Origin: DASUZD01 sp036377055
GTDB lineage: Bacteria > Actinomycetota > Thermoleophilia > Gaiellales > Gaiellaceae
Assembly: GCA_036377055.1 (NCBI GenBank)
Contig: DASUZD010000256.1
Coordinates: forward strand, 1 to 7,362
Direction of reading: 5' to 3'
DNA length: 7,362 bases
Under the pieces are notes generated by a model that saw only the letters and a program-made list of their open reading frames with translations, was not told the DNA's origin and ran no database searches. Below are positions 1-5,163 of this stretch, one piece after another (position 1 is the stretch's first letter; every line of letters starts with the position of its first letter). The translations under genes were made by a program, and so were the position numbers.

Positions 1-603
1 GGCCCGGTCCTTCCGCCGCAGCTCGAACCGGCTCTCGGTCCCGGCCCGGAGGCGCTTGAGGTTCGCGCGGTGCAGCACGAGCACGGCCAGAGCAGCGGCC
101 GACGCGAACGCCACGACCGGCCACGGCTCGCCGATCGCGACCGAGACCACCGGCAGCGAGATCGCGGCGGCGATCGAGGCGACGGACGCGTAGCGAAGCG
201 CGAGGAAGACGACGATCCAGACGCCGAGGCCGACCGCGGCGACGATCGGGGCGAGGCCCCAGAACGCGCCGCCACAGGTCGCGACCATCTTCCCGCCCTT
301 CTCGAAGCGCAGGAAGAGCGGCCGCGCGTGGCCGAGCATCGCGGCCGCGCCGGTCAGGACGCCGGCCAGGTGGCCGACGTAGATCGTCGCGAGAAGCGTC
401 GGCACGAAGCCCTTCGCGACGTCGAGCAGGACGACCGGAGCGCCGTACCACCGGCCGAACGTGCGCCACACGTTCGTCGCGCCGATGTTCCCGCTCCCCG
501 CCTTGCGGATGTCGACGCCTTTGAGCGCTCGCGGAAGCCAGTAGCCGAAGGGCAAGCTGCCGGCGAGGTAGCCGGCTACGACGAAGAGCGCCGTCTCGAT
601 CAA
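1..603 (-). CDS. plsY: Acyl-phosphate:glycerol-3-phosphate acyltransferase PlsY (3' end cut by window edge)
   Basis: This integral membrane enzyme transfers the acyl group from acyl-phosphate to glycerol-3-phosphate, giving lysophosphatidic acid, the first committed step of phospholipid synthesis. All three family motifs are visible: GSGNIGATNVWR (residues 37-47), GHARPLFLRFEKGGKMVAT (91-109, the acyl-phosphate/glycine-rich loop) and HRANLKRLRAGTE (178-190). Several hydrophobic helices lie between them. The 201 visible codons are close to the full family length of about 200-210, so only a few C-terminal residues should be missing beyond base 1. The chosen start is TTG at 603-601. It places an ordinary N-terminal helix (IETALFVVAGYLAGSLPFGY) first, and no ATG or GTG is suitably placed. 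It begins only 4 nt after the stop of the upstream superoxide dismutase gene, so the two are probably co-transcribed. The ribosome binding site is weak (AAGACGAAG), suggesting translational coupling. Confidence 0.93.
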   Translation of the reverse strand, partial: MIETALFVVAGYLAGSLPFGYWLPRALKGVDIRKAGSGNIGATNVWRTFGRWYGAPVVLLDVAKGFVPTLLATIYVGHLAGVLTGAAAMLGHARPLFLRFEKGGKMVATCGGAFWGLAPIVAAVGLGVWIVVFLALRYASVASIAAAISLPVVSVAIGEPWPVVAFASAAALAVLVLHRANLKRLRAGTESRFELRRKDRA

Positions 604-607
604 AGCG

Positions 608-1228
608 CTACTTCGTCTTGATCTGGTACTTCGAAACCCAGTCGTTCACGGTCGCCCAGTCCAGGTTGTCGAAGAAGGCGTCGATGTAGGAGGCGCGGTC
701 GGTCTGGTAGTCGAGGAAGTACGCGTGCTCGTAGACGTCGAGCGCGACGAGCGGCGTCGCGTTCCAGATCGGGAAGGTGTTCTGCGCGTCGCCGATGTAG
801 TTGACGAGCCGGCGCTCGTCCCAGTCGTACGCTGTCCATGCCCACCCGCGCCCCGCCATCCCGGTCGCTTTCAGGTCGGCGCGCCAGTCGGTCGCGCTGC
901 CGAAGTCGTGCTTCACGAGCGACTCGAACGGCCCGTCGGGCTCGCCGCCGTCGCCGCCGAGGTGCTCGAAGTAGATCTCGTGGTTCTTGATCCCGCCGAT
1001 CGCGAACGAGAGCTCGACCTTCAGCGCCCGGATCTCCGAGTAGACCTGGTTCGGCGCCGAGAGGTCGACGCCCTCGAGCGCGGCGAGGATCTCGTTCCGC
1101 TTCGCGACGTACCCCTGGTAGAGCTTGTAGTGCGCCTCGATCGTCTCTCGCGAGATGCCGTCCAGCTCGAGCAGCTGCGGCTTCAGCTCCCTGGCCGTGA
1201 TCTCCTCGAACTTGAACGCGAGAGCCAT
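608..1228 (-). CDS. Divergent Fe/Mn-family superoxide dismutase
   Basis: The 206-aa protein belongs to the iron/manganese superoxide dismutase family, which converts superoxide to oxygen and hydrogen peroxide. All four expected metal ligands can be placed: H33 (IEAHYKLY), H83 (IKNHEIYF), and D164 and H168 in DVYEHAYF. The gateway tyrosine is probably Y40. Gly79 together with Gln149 (GDAQNTFP) resembles the manganese-type arrangement of the active-site glutamine. Departures from canonical enzymes are the loss of the HH pair in the N-terminal helical hairpin (HYKLYQGYV instead of the HHDKHHKAYV type), Trp to Tyr within the DxWEH signature, and GRGWAW in place of GSGWSW. It therefore belongs to a separate paralogous branch. 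No signal peptide is seen, so it is cytoplasmic. The ATG is preceded by AAAGGGAG (1240-1233), a good ribosome binding site. It heads a likely operon with plsY and diverges from a second SOD gene. Confidence 0.88.
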   Translation of the reverse strand: MALAFKFEEITARELKPQLLELDGISRETIEAHYKLYQGYVAKRNEILAALEGVDLSAPNQVYSEIRALKVELSFAIGGIKNHEIYFEHLGGDGGEPDGPFESLVKHDFGSATDWRADLKATGMAGRGWAWTAYDWDERRLVNYIGDAQNTFPIWNATPLVALDVYEHAYFLDYQTDRASYIDAFFDNLDWATVNDWVSKYQIKTK

Positions 1229-1314
1229 GGATCTCCCTTTCGTCGACAGCCTGCGCCGGGGCCGAGCATAACGGTTAGCCTCGGGCTGAAAACGGACCGG
1301 AAGGAGCCGACGCC
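1229..1314. promoter_or_regulatory. Shared divergent promoter region of the two superoxide dismutase genes
   Basis: These 86 bp separate two divergent start codons and must hold both promoters. On the plus strand TCGACA (1243-1248), an 18-bp spacer and CATAAC (1267-1272) form an acceptable -35/-10 pair. It is followed by the ribosome binding site GGAAGGAG (1299-1306), 8 nt before the ATG. On the minus strand TATGCT (1270-1265) is a possible -10, with TTTTCA as a weak -35 at 16-bp spacing. The stretch GGTTAGCCT (1273-1281), just downstream of the plus -10, matches the left and central part of the DtxR/IdeR operator consensus, but its right half does not. All assignments are by eye. Confidence 0.45.
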
Positions 1315-1932
1315 ATGCCTTTCGAGCTGCCTGACCTGCCGTACGACTACGCGGCGCTCGAGCCGCACATCGACGAGCAGACGATGCGAATCCACCACGA
1401 CAAGCACCACAAGGCGTATGTCGACAACGCGAACGCAGCGCTCCAAGGGACCGAGTGGGAGAACCAGCCGGTCGAGCGCGTGCTCGAGGATCTCGATCGC
1501 CTGCCCGAGGACAAGCAGACGGCGGTCCGGAACAACGCCGGCGGCCACGCGAACCACTCGCTCTTCTGGCAGATCATGGGCCCGGACGGCGGAGGAGAGC
1601 CTTCAGGCGCACTCGGGAACGCGATCGTGGACACGTTCGACTCGCTCGACGCGCTCAAGAAGCTGATGAACGAGACCGGCGTCAAGCGCTTCGGCTCCGG
1701 GTGGAGCTGGCTCGTCCACGACGGCACCGGCCTCGCGGTCTACTCGACGGCGAACCAGGACAGCCCGCTCCTGGCCTCCTATAACGACGTCCCGCTGCTA
1801 GGGATCGACGTGTGGGAGCACGCCTACTACCTCAAGTACCAGAACCAGCGGCCCGACTACCTCGAAGCCTGGTGGAACGTCGTGAACTGGGACGAGGTCG
1901 CGCGTCGCTACGAGGCTGCGGTCGGGGGGTAG
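1315..1932 (+). CDS. sodA: Superoxide dismutase, Mn type
   Basis: This canonical 205-aa bacterial Fe/Mn superoxide dismutase disproportionates superoxide in the cytoplasm. The metal ligands are H27 (RIHHDKHH), H81 (GGHANHSLFW), D165 and H169 (DVWEHAYY). Gateway Y35 and the second-sphere histidines of HHDKHH are present. Manganese preference is indicated by Gly77 at the position where iron enzymes carry Gln, together with Gln148 in STANQDSPL, the residue hydrogen-bonded to solvent in Mn enzymes. GSGWSWLV (127-134) and the C-terminal QNQRPDYLEAWWNVVNW complete a full-length protein. Metal choice by these signatures is a good but imperfect predictor, since some members are cambialistic. The ATG lies 8 nt after a strong GGAAGGAG. 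The gene is transcribed divergently from a distant paralogue and is followed by a strong hairpin, so it is probably monocistronic. Confidence 0.96.
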   Translation: MPFELPDLPYDYAALEPHIDEQTMRIHHDKHHKAYVDNANAALQGTEWENQPVERVLEDLDRLPEDKQTAVRNNAGGHANHSLFWQIMGPDGGGEPSGALGNAIVDTFDSLDALKKLMNETGVKRFGSGWSWLVHDGTGLAVYSTANQDSPLLASYNDVPLLGIDVWEHAYYLKYQNQRPDYLEAWWNVVNWDEVARRYEAAVGG

Positions 1933-1997
1933 CTGCTCTGGAAGAGCGCGGGCCAGGGCGGAGTTCGTTGGGCCCGCGCCCTTCCGAGCAGTCTCTT
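1933..1997 (+). terminator. Hairpin terminator behind the Mn superoxide dismutase gene
   Basis: Starting immediately after the TAG stop, CTGCTC-T-GGAAG-A-GCGCGGGCC (1933-1954) pairs with GGCCCGCGC-C-CTTCC-GAGCAG (1971-1991). This gives 20 base pairs with one bulged T and one mismatch around a 16-nt loop. A short pyrimidine run TCTCTT follows (1992-1997) instead of a full T tract, so it is an imperfect intrinsic terminator. The stem is nearly symmetric and could also block transcripts arriving from the minus strand. Confidence 0.7.
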
Positions 1998-2044
1998 ACG
2001 ACGTTTCGAGCCGTCCTTGAACGTGTCGACCGGTCATTTCAGAC

Positions 2045-2071
2045 GGACGCACGGGCAGAGCCCGCACGTCC
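2045..2071 (-). terminator. Small hairpin downstream of the cupredoxin-like gene
   Basis: GGACGCACGGGC (2045-2056) and GCCCGCACGTCC (2060-2071) can pair at 10 of 12 positions around an AGA loop. The hairpin lies 29 bp beyond the stop of the minus-strand cupredoxin-like gene. No T tract follows in the minus direction, so its role as a terminator is inferred from position alone. The rest of the gap between the convergent genes (1998-2044 and 2072-2099) shows nothing recognisable. Confidence 0.35.
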
Positions 2072-2099
2072 TGATGGTCGGCGTCGCCAAGTCGACGCC

Positions 2100-2972
2100 T
2101 CATCGACGCCGCTTCAGCTTCTGCGTGCCGCTCGAGCCGTCGAGGTAGCCGCTTCCGGCTTCGTTCACGGTGATGTAGACGCGATAGACGTCGAACCCCG
2201 CTCCGTGCCTTCGCCTGAGCGTGAAGAGCCGGCCGGAGAGCGGGCCGAGCTTCAGCTTCGCGACCGTCACCCACTGGCCGAAGCGCGACCGCCGCTGGAC
2301 GTAGATGAACCGCCCGGCGAACGAGTGGTCTTGCGCGAAGACCTTCGCGTAGAACCTGTTCGCCTGTGGCAGGAAGGTCACCTTCGGCTTCACCTGGACG
2401 CTCACCGGCGCGCTCTTCACGCTCTTCCACTGCGCGAAATAGCTGGTGAGGATCGACGGCGTGACCGTGCAGGTGAACCCGCCGCCGTTCACGCTCTGGA
2501 CGACCGCGATCTGGACCGGCGACGCGGTCCCCCACGCCTGGCCGAAGATCGTCACGTTCTCTCCGGCGCGCTGGTTGGATACGACACCGTTCAGCGTGGA
2601 CGCCGTGCCGGCGACGACGATCGGCGCCGTGGCTCCGAACGTCAGCGAAGGCGGCGGGCCCTTCACCCGCACGACGCCCCGCAACGTGCTCTTGAGCGCG
2701 TCGTGATACGGGAAGCGGCCCGAGGTCTTGAACGTGAACGAGTAGGTCTGGCCCTGCTTCAGGATCGGCGAGGCGAACGACCCGTTGTCCGCGACCACCT
2801 GATGGTTCGCGGAGTCGCTGTTCGTCCAGGTGACGGTGTCCCCGAAGTTGATCGTCACCGAGTTCGGCGAGAAACCCGACTTCGTGATCTTGACCCCGAT
2901 TGTCGCCGCGCCGGCGGAGGAGCTGACCGCGAGCGCCAGCGCCGACGCGACCCCGACGAGCAGCCTGCGCAT
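2100..2972 (-). CDS. Secreted protein with cupredoxin-like domain and Ig-like C-terminal part
   Basis: This 290-aa exported protein has a signal peptide of about 23 residues (MRRLLVGVASALALAVSSSAG, likely cut after AGA). A cupredoxin/plastocyanin-like beta domain follows (about 24-104): SGFSPNSVTINFGDTVTWTN, then the NH motif with H57, then FPYHDALKSTLRGVVRV. In copper-binding members this last segment carries Cys, His and Met ligands in the order Y-x-C-x-x-H-x-x-M. Here the aligned residues are D91, K94 and L97, leaving H57 (and perhaps H90) as the only obvious ligands. Residues 110-197 (ITFGATAP-like opening) resemble an Ig-like bacterial surface repeat, and 198-290 look like a further beta domain ending in a basic KLKRRR tail. 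No membrane anchor or sortase signal is seen, so it is probably secreted. The ATG has AGAGGGGG (2985-2978) 5 nt upstream. It stands alone; its function is unknown. Confidence 0.8.
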   Translation of the reverse strand: MRRLLVGVASALALAVSSSAGAATIGVKITKSGFSPNSVTINFGDTVTWTNSDSANHQVVADNGSFASPILKQGQTYSFTFKTSGRFPYHDALKSTLRGVVRVKGPPPSLTFGATAPIVVAGTASTLNGVVSNQRAGENVTIFGQAWGTASPVQIAVVQSVNGGGFTCTVTPSILTSYFAQWKSVKSAPVSVQVKPKVTFLPQANRFYAKVFAQDHSFAGRFIYVQRRSRFGQWVTVAKLKLGPLSGRLFTLRRRHGAGFDVYRVYITVNEAGSGYLDGSSGTQKLKRRR

Positions 2973-3024
2973 GGTTACCCCCTCTACGTGTCTTCCGTTA
3001 CAGACGCCCCGTACCCGCCGGGGA

Positions 3025-3058
3025 TTGTTTTCGACCCGTAAAACGTAGACTCCGCGCC
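3025..3058 (+). promoter_or_regulatory. Putative leaderless promoter of the SDR-sigma-anti-sigma operon
   Basis: TAGACT (3046-3051) fits the TANNNT form of a -10 element and ends exactly 7 bp before the GTG start at 3059. Transcription would thus begin at or next to the start codon. No purine-rich ribosome binding site is present. A weak -35 (TTGTTT, 3025-3030) lies at a short 15-bp spacing. The same TAGACT-7 bp-GTG arrangement precedes thyX in this window, which strengthens the call. Confidence 0.5.
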
Positions 3059-3718
3059 GTGCGCGCCCTCGTCACCGGCGGGACCGGGCGGCTCGGCTCC
3101 GCGATCGCGGCCCGCCTCGAGGGGGCCGGGAACGCCGTCGTCGCGGCCGGAAGCGCCGAGGCCGACCTCTCGCGGCGGCGCGACGCACGCGCGTTGGTCG
3201 AGCGCACGGTTGCCGACCTTGGCGGCCTCGACCTGCTCGTGCAGGCAGCAGGCGACGGGTTCGTGCCGAAGCCGGTCGAGGAGGTGACGGAGGACGACTG
3301 GGACGCGGCGTTCGGCGTTACCGCGAAGGGCAGCTTCTTCCTCGTCCAGGCAGCCGCGCCGCATCTGCGCGCCTCGCGCGGCGCCGTCGTGCTGATCGAG
3401 GACGTCGCCGCCTACCAGCCGTGGCCGTCGTTCGCCGCCCACTGTGCTGCGAAGGCGGCGCAGGCGATGCTCACGCGCGTCTTCGCGCGAGCGCTCGCTC
3501 CCGAGGTGCGCGTGTGCGGCGTCGCTCCAGGGCCGGTCGCCGTGCCGCCGGAGCAGGAGGAGCGGCGCGCCGCCGAGACGCTCCTTCGGCGGGTCGGGTC
3601 GCCGGAGGACGTCGCCGAGGCGGTCCTCTTCCTCGCGCGCGCCGGCTTCGTGACCGGCACTAGCCTCGTCGTGGACGGCGGCCGTCTGCTGGAATCCGGT
3701 AGAGCCCGTGTCCCGTAA
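3059..3718 (+). CDS. Short-chain dehydrogenase/reductase family protein with altered active site
   Basis: This 219-aa Rossmann-fold protein belongs to the classical SDR family. The cofactor loop TGGTGRLG (6-13), DLS (36-38), QAAG (62-65, the NNAG equivalent), VRVCGVAPGPV (150-160) and the C-terminal GTSLVVDGGRLL (200-211) are all in order. The usual catalytic tetrad Asn-Ser-Tyr-Lys reads G86, D115, H128 and K132: FGVTAKGSFF, VVLIEDVAAYQ and AHCAAK. Only the lysine is kept, although Asp at the Ser position also occurs in some pteridine-reductase-like relatives. The segment between beta-2 and beta-3 is about 20 residues shorter than usual, removing much of the adenosine-ribose binding region. 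Either activity or cofactor use is unusual, or the protein is a non-catalytic binding protein. The substrate cannot be predicted. The start is GTG with no ribosome binding site and is probably leaderless. The stop codon overlaps the ribosome binding site of the downstream sigma gene. Confidence 0.85.
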   Translation: MRALVTGGTGRLGSAIAARLEGAGNAVVAAGSAEADLSRRRDARALVERTVADLGGLDLLVQAAGDGFVPKPVEEVTEDDWDAAFGVTAKGSFFLVQAAAPHLRASRGAVVLIEDVAAYQPWPSFAAHCAAKAAQAMLTRVFARALAPEVRVCGVAPGPVAVPPEQEERRAAETLLRRVGSPEDVAEAVLFLARAGFVTGTSLVVDGGRLLESGRARVP

Positions 3719-3731
3719 GGAAGACGAAGCA

Positions 3732-4340
3732 ATGGAGCTGGCCCTCGCGATCCCGACTCCTCTGGGTGGAGCCGCAGGCTCCGCCGTGTCGCGGCGTCGA
3801 CCGATCGAGCCCAGCGACGGCGAGCTTCTCCAGCGCGTCGGCACCGGCGACCGGTCCGCTTTCGAGCTGCTCTACAAGCGCTACGCCCGCGCGGTGCTCG
3901 GGCTCGCTTTGCGCCGGCTCGGCGACCGCGGCCGCGCCGAGGAGGCGGTTCAGGAGACGTTCACGTCGGTCTGGCGCTCTGCATCGAGCTACAAGCCGGA
4001 GCGGGGTCCTGGCGCGCCGTGGCTCTACGCGGTCGCGCGGCACGCGATCGTCGACCGCTTCCGCGTGCGGGCCGACACGCCGGCGGAGATCCCGGAGACC
4101 GCGTCGGCCGAGGCCGGGCCGGCCGAGCGCGCGGAGTCGTCCTTCGTCGCGTGGCGCGTCCACCGGGCGCTCGAGGAGCTTCCGGCCGCGGAGCGAACCG
4201 TCCTCGAGCTCGCGTACTGGGGCGGCTTGTCGCAGAGCGAGGTGTCGGAGTACCTGAACGTCCCGCTCGGGACCGTGAAGACGCGGACGCGGACCGGGCT
4301 CCGACGTCTTGCCGACCTGCTAGAGGGGGAGCTCGAATGA
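3732..4340 (+). CDS. RNA polymerase ECF-family sigma factor
   Basis: The 202-aa group IV sigma factor directs RNA polymerase to a dedicated promoter set when released by its anti-sigma factor. Sigma-2 covers about 43-112: AFELLYKRYARAVL, then AEEAVQETFTSVWRSA (core-binding region 2.2) and WLYAVARHAIVDRFR (-10 recognition). An acidic Ala/Glu/Pro-rich linker follows (114-138). Sigma-4 covers about 147-196, with the helix-turn-helix LSQSEVSEYLNVPLGTVKTR for -35 binding. There is no cysteine, which argues against direct thiol sensing by the sigma factor. The chosen start ATG lies 8 nt after AAGGAAG (3717-3723), which overlaps the stop of the upstream SDR gene. An in-frame GTG at 3708 has a poorer upstream sequence. 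The stop overlaps the anti-sigma start as ATGA. Overall layout resembles SigK/RskA-type systems, but the ECF subgroup is not assigned. Confidence 0.93.
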   Translation: MELALAIPTPLGGAAGSAVSRRRPIEPSDGELLQRVGTGDRSAFELLYKRYARAVLGLALRRLGDRGRAEEAVQETFTSVWRSASSYKPERGPGAPWLYAVARHAIVDRFRVRADTPAEIPETASAEAGPAERAESSFVAWRVHRALEELPAAERTVLELAYWGGLSQSEVSEYLNVPLGTVKTRTRTGLRRLADLLEGELE

Positions 4341-4939
4341 GCGGGCCGGACTTTCGAGAGCTCGTCGGCGAGGAGGTGTCCGAGGAGGAGCGCGAGCGGC
4401 TGCGCAACGTCCACGAGATGCTGGTCGCGGCAGGTCCGCCGCCGGAGCTCTCGCCGCAGCTCCAGGAGCCGCCCGCGGTGGGCGGTGCGACCGTGTCGTT
4501 GTTCCCGCGCCGTCGCCGAGCGGCGCTGCTGCTGATCGCCGCGGCGCTGGCCGCGGCCGCGTTCGGCGGCGGCTACTTCGCCGGCGGCCAAGGGCGCGAG
4601 ACGGGCTTCAGGTCGGTCCATGCGATCCAGATGCACGGGACCGCCGCGGCCCCGAATGCGCTCGCGACGCTGGAGCTCGCCGACGTCGACAGCTCGGGGA
4701 ACTGGCCGATGCTCGTCACGGTCCAGGGCTTGCCGCAGCTTCCGCGCGGCGGCTACTACGAGCTCTACCTCACGCGACACGGGCGCCTCGCCGCCTCCTG
4801 CGGCACGTTCCTCGTCCACTCCGGTAAGACGAAGGTGCATCTGAACGCGCCCTACAAGCTGAAGTCCTTCGACGGCTGGGTGGTCACGAAGCACACGCCG
4901 GGCTCGCGAGAGGCGAGCCGCCCGCTGCTCACGACCTGA
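4337..4939 (+). CDS. Membrane anti-sigma factor, RskA-like C-terminal domain
   Basis: The 200-aa protein very probably holds the preceding sigma factor inactive. Residues 1-60 form a short cytoplasmic part, rich in Glu at first (VSEEERERLRNVHEMLVAAG) and ending in an arginine cluster FPRRRR. Residues 62-84 are one transmembrane helix (AALLLIAAALAAAAFGGGYFA). Residues 85-200 lie outside and resemble the RskA C-terminal domain: GGYYELYLTRHGRLAASCGTF, followed by a WVVTKHTPGS strand. The zinc-binding HxxxCxxC anti-sigma motif is absent, and the sigma-binding part is much shorter than a usual anti-sigma domain. Only one cysteine (C155) is present, in the outer domain. The ATG overlaps the sigma stop (ATGA) and has GAGGGGGAG (4323-4331) 5 nt upstream, a typical coupled pair giving matched expression. 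Release probably involves regulated proteolysis, as in the family; this is inferred. Confidence 0.87.
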   Translation: MSGPDFRELVGEEVSEEERERLRNVHEMLVAAGPPPELSPQLQEPPAVGGATVSLFPRRRRAALLLIAAALAAAAFGGGYFAGGQGRETGFRSVHAIQMHGTAAAPNALATLELADVDSSGNWPMLVTVQGLPQLPRGGYYELYLTRHGRLAASCGTFLVHSGKTKVHLNAPYKLKSFDGWVVTKHTPGSREASRPLLTT

Positions 4940-4997
4940 GCGCGCCTGGCCGTATCGCCGAGTCCGGCTCTGAACGGAAGCGGCGCGTCCCGTACCA

Positions 4998-5019
4998 CTT
5001 CAGGGTCAGACCCCCGAAG
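4998..5019. repeat. Palindrome GGGTCAGACCC, copy 1
   Basis: GGGTC-A-GACCC (5003-5013) is a perfect 5-bp-arm palindrome around a central A. It is bracketed by CTTC (4998-5001) and GAAG (5016-5019), which can also pair across 1- and 2-nt interruptions, giving a small stable hairpin. A second, longer copy in the same orientation starts at 5091. From memory, GGGGTCAGACCCC/GGGGTCTGACCCC dyads recur in many bacterial genomes, often near REP-associated (RAYT) transposases. That link cannot be tested here. Confidence 0.7.
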
Positions 5020-5085
5020 CACGCGAGCGCACAGCGGATGCCGCGGTTCGCACCGCTGGCACGCGTCGTCGGCACGCTCTCGTGC
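5019..5085. repeat. Inverted repeat between the two palindromes
   Basis: GCACGCGAGCG (5019-5029) pairs with CGCTCTCGTGC (5075-5085) at 10 of 11 positions. Between the arms, AGCGG and CCGCT can form an inner stem around GC-rich sequence. The result is one folded body with a palindrome on each side, an organisation expected of a miniature element and not of random spacer. Chance pairing in GC-rich DNA cannot be excluded for the inner stem. Confidence 0.5.
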
Positions 5086-5088
5086 GGA

Positions 5089-5108
5089 ATCGGGGTCAGA
5101 CCCCGGTT
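5089..5108. repeat. Palindrome CGGGGTCAGACCCCG, copy 2
   Basis: CGGGGTC-A-GACCCCG (5091-5105) is a perfect 7-bp-arm palindrome around a central A. AA (5088-5089) and TT (5107-5108) outside it can add two more pairs across a T/G mismatch. It shares the eleven central bases and the orientation with the copy at 5003-5013, 88 bp upstream. It lies 59 bp beyond the thyX stop codon. Confidence 0.75.
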
Positions 5109-5163
5109 GTAGGCGCATCGCCCTTGCGGCCACGGCCGTTGCGCCGCGCGGCAGGCCGAACGG

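Larger units (their letters stand above)
4940..5163. other. Non-coding gap holding a palindrome-bounded element
   Basis: No coding sequence is credible in this 224-bp stretch between the convergent anti-sigma and thyX genes. The centre (about 4998-5108) carries two GGGTCAGACCC palindromes around an 11-bp inverted repeat. The left end (4941-4987) has only a weak CGCGCC/GGCGCG pairing. The right end (5110-5163) has very GC-rich self-complementary runs such as GCCGCGCGGC without a T tract, a possible but poor terminator for thyX. No transposase fragment and no tRNA-like fold was found. Confidence 0.6.

Noticed and set aside
70..621. Plus-strand open frame of 183 codons
   Set aside because: It lies antisense to plsY, is made almost entirely of Arg, Asp, Ala and Glu, and has no family resemblance. 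It is a typical shadow frame in GC-rich DNA.
1812..3041. Plus-strand open frame of 409 codons
   Set aside because: It is antisense to the cupredoxin-like gene and out of frame with the SOD gene. Its Arg/Asp/Leu-rich composition is non-protein-like, whereas the minus-strand reading has a signal peptide and a recognisable domain.
3708..3731. Earlier GTG start for the sigma factor (8 extra residues)
   Set aside because: The upstream sequence has no good ribosome binding site, while ATG 3732 has AAGGAAG at ideal spacing.
2984..3844. Minus-strand open frame of 286 codons
   Set aside because: It is antisense to the SDR gene, Arg-rich, and has no motif. The plus strand gives a clear Rossmann-fold protein.
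4025..4894. Minus-strand open frame of 289 codons
   Set aside because: It is antisense to the sigma and anti-sigma genes, which are supported by domains, ribosome binding sites and an ATGA overlap.
4940..4990. Intrinsic terminator of the anti-sigma gene
   Set aside because: CGCGCC (4941-4946) and GGCGCG (4982-4987) can pair, but the 35-nt loop and lack of a T tract make it no better than chance in this composition.
4998..5108. CRISPR array
   Set aside because: There are only two palindromic units, of unequal length, with no regular repeat-spacer pattern and no cas gene.
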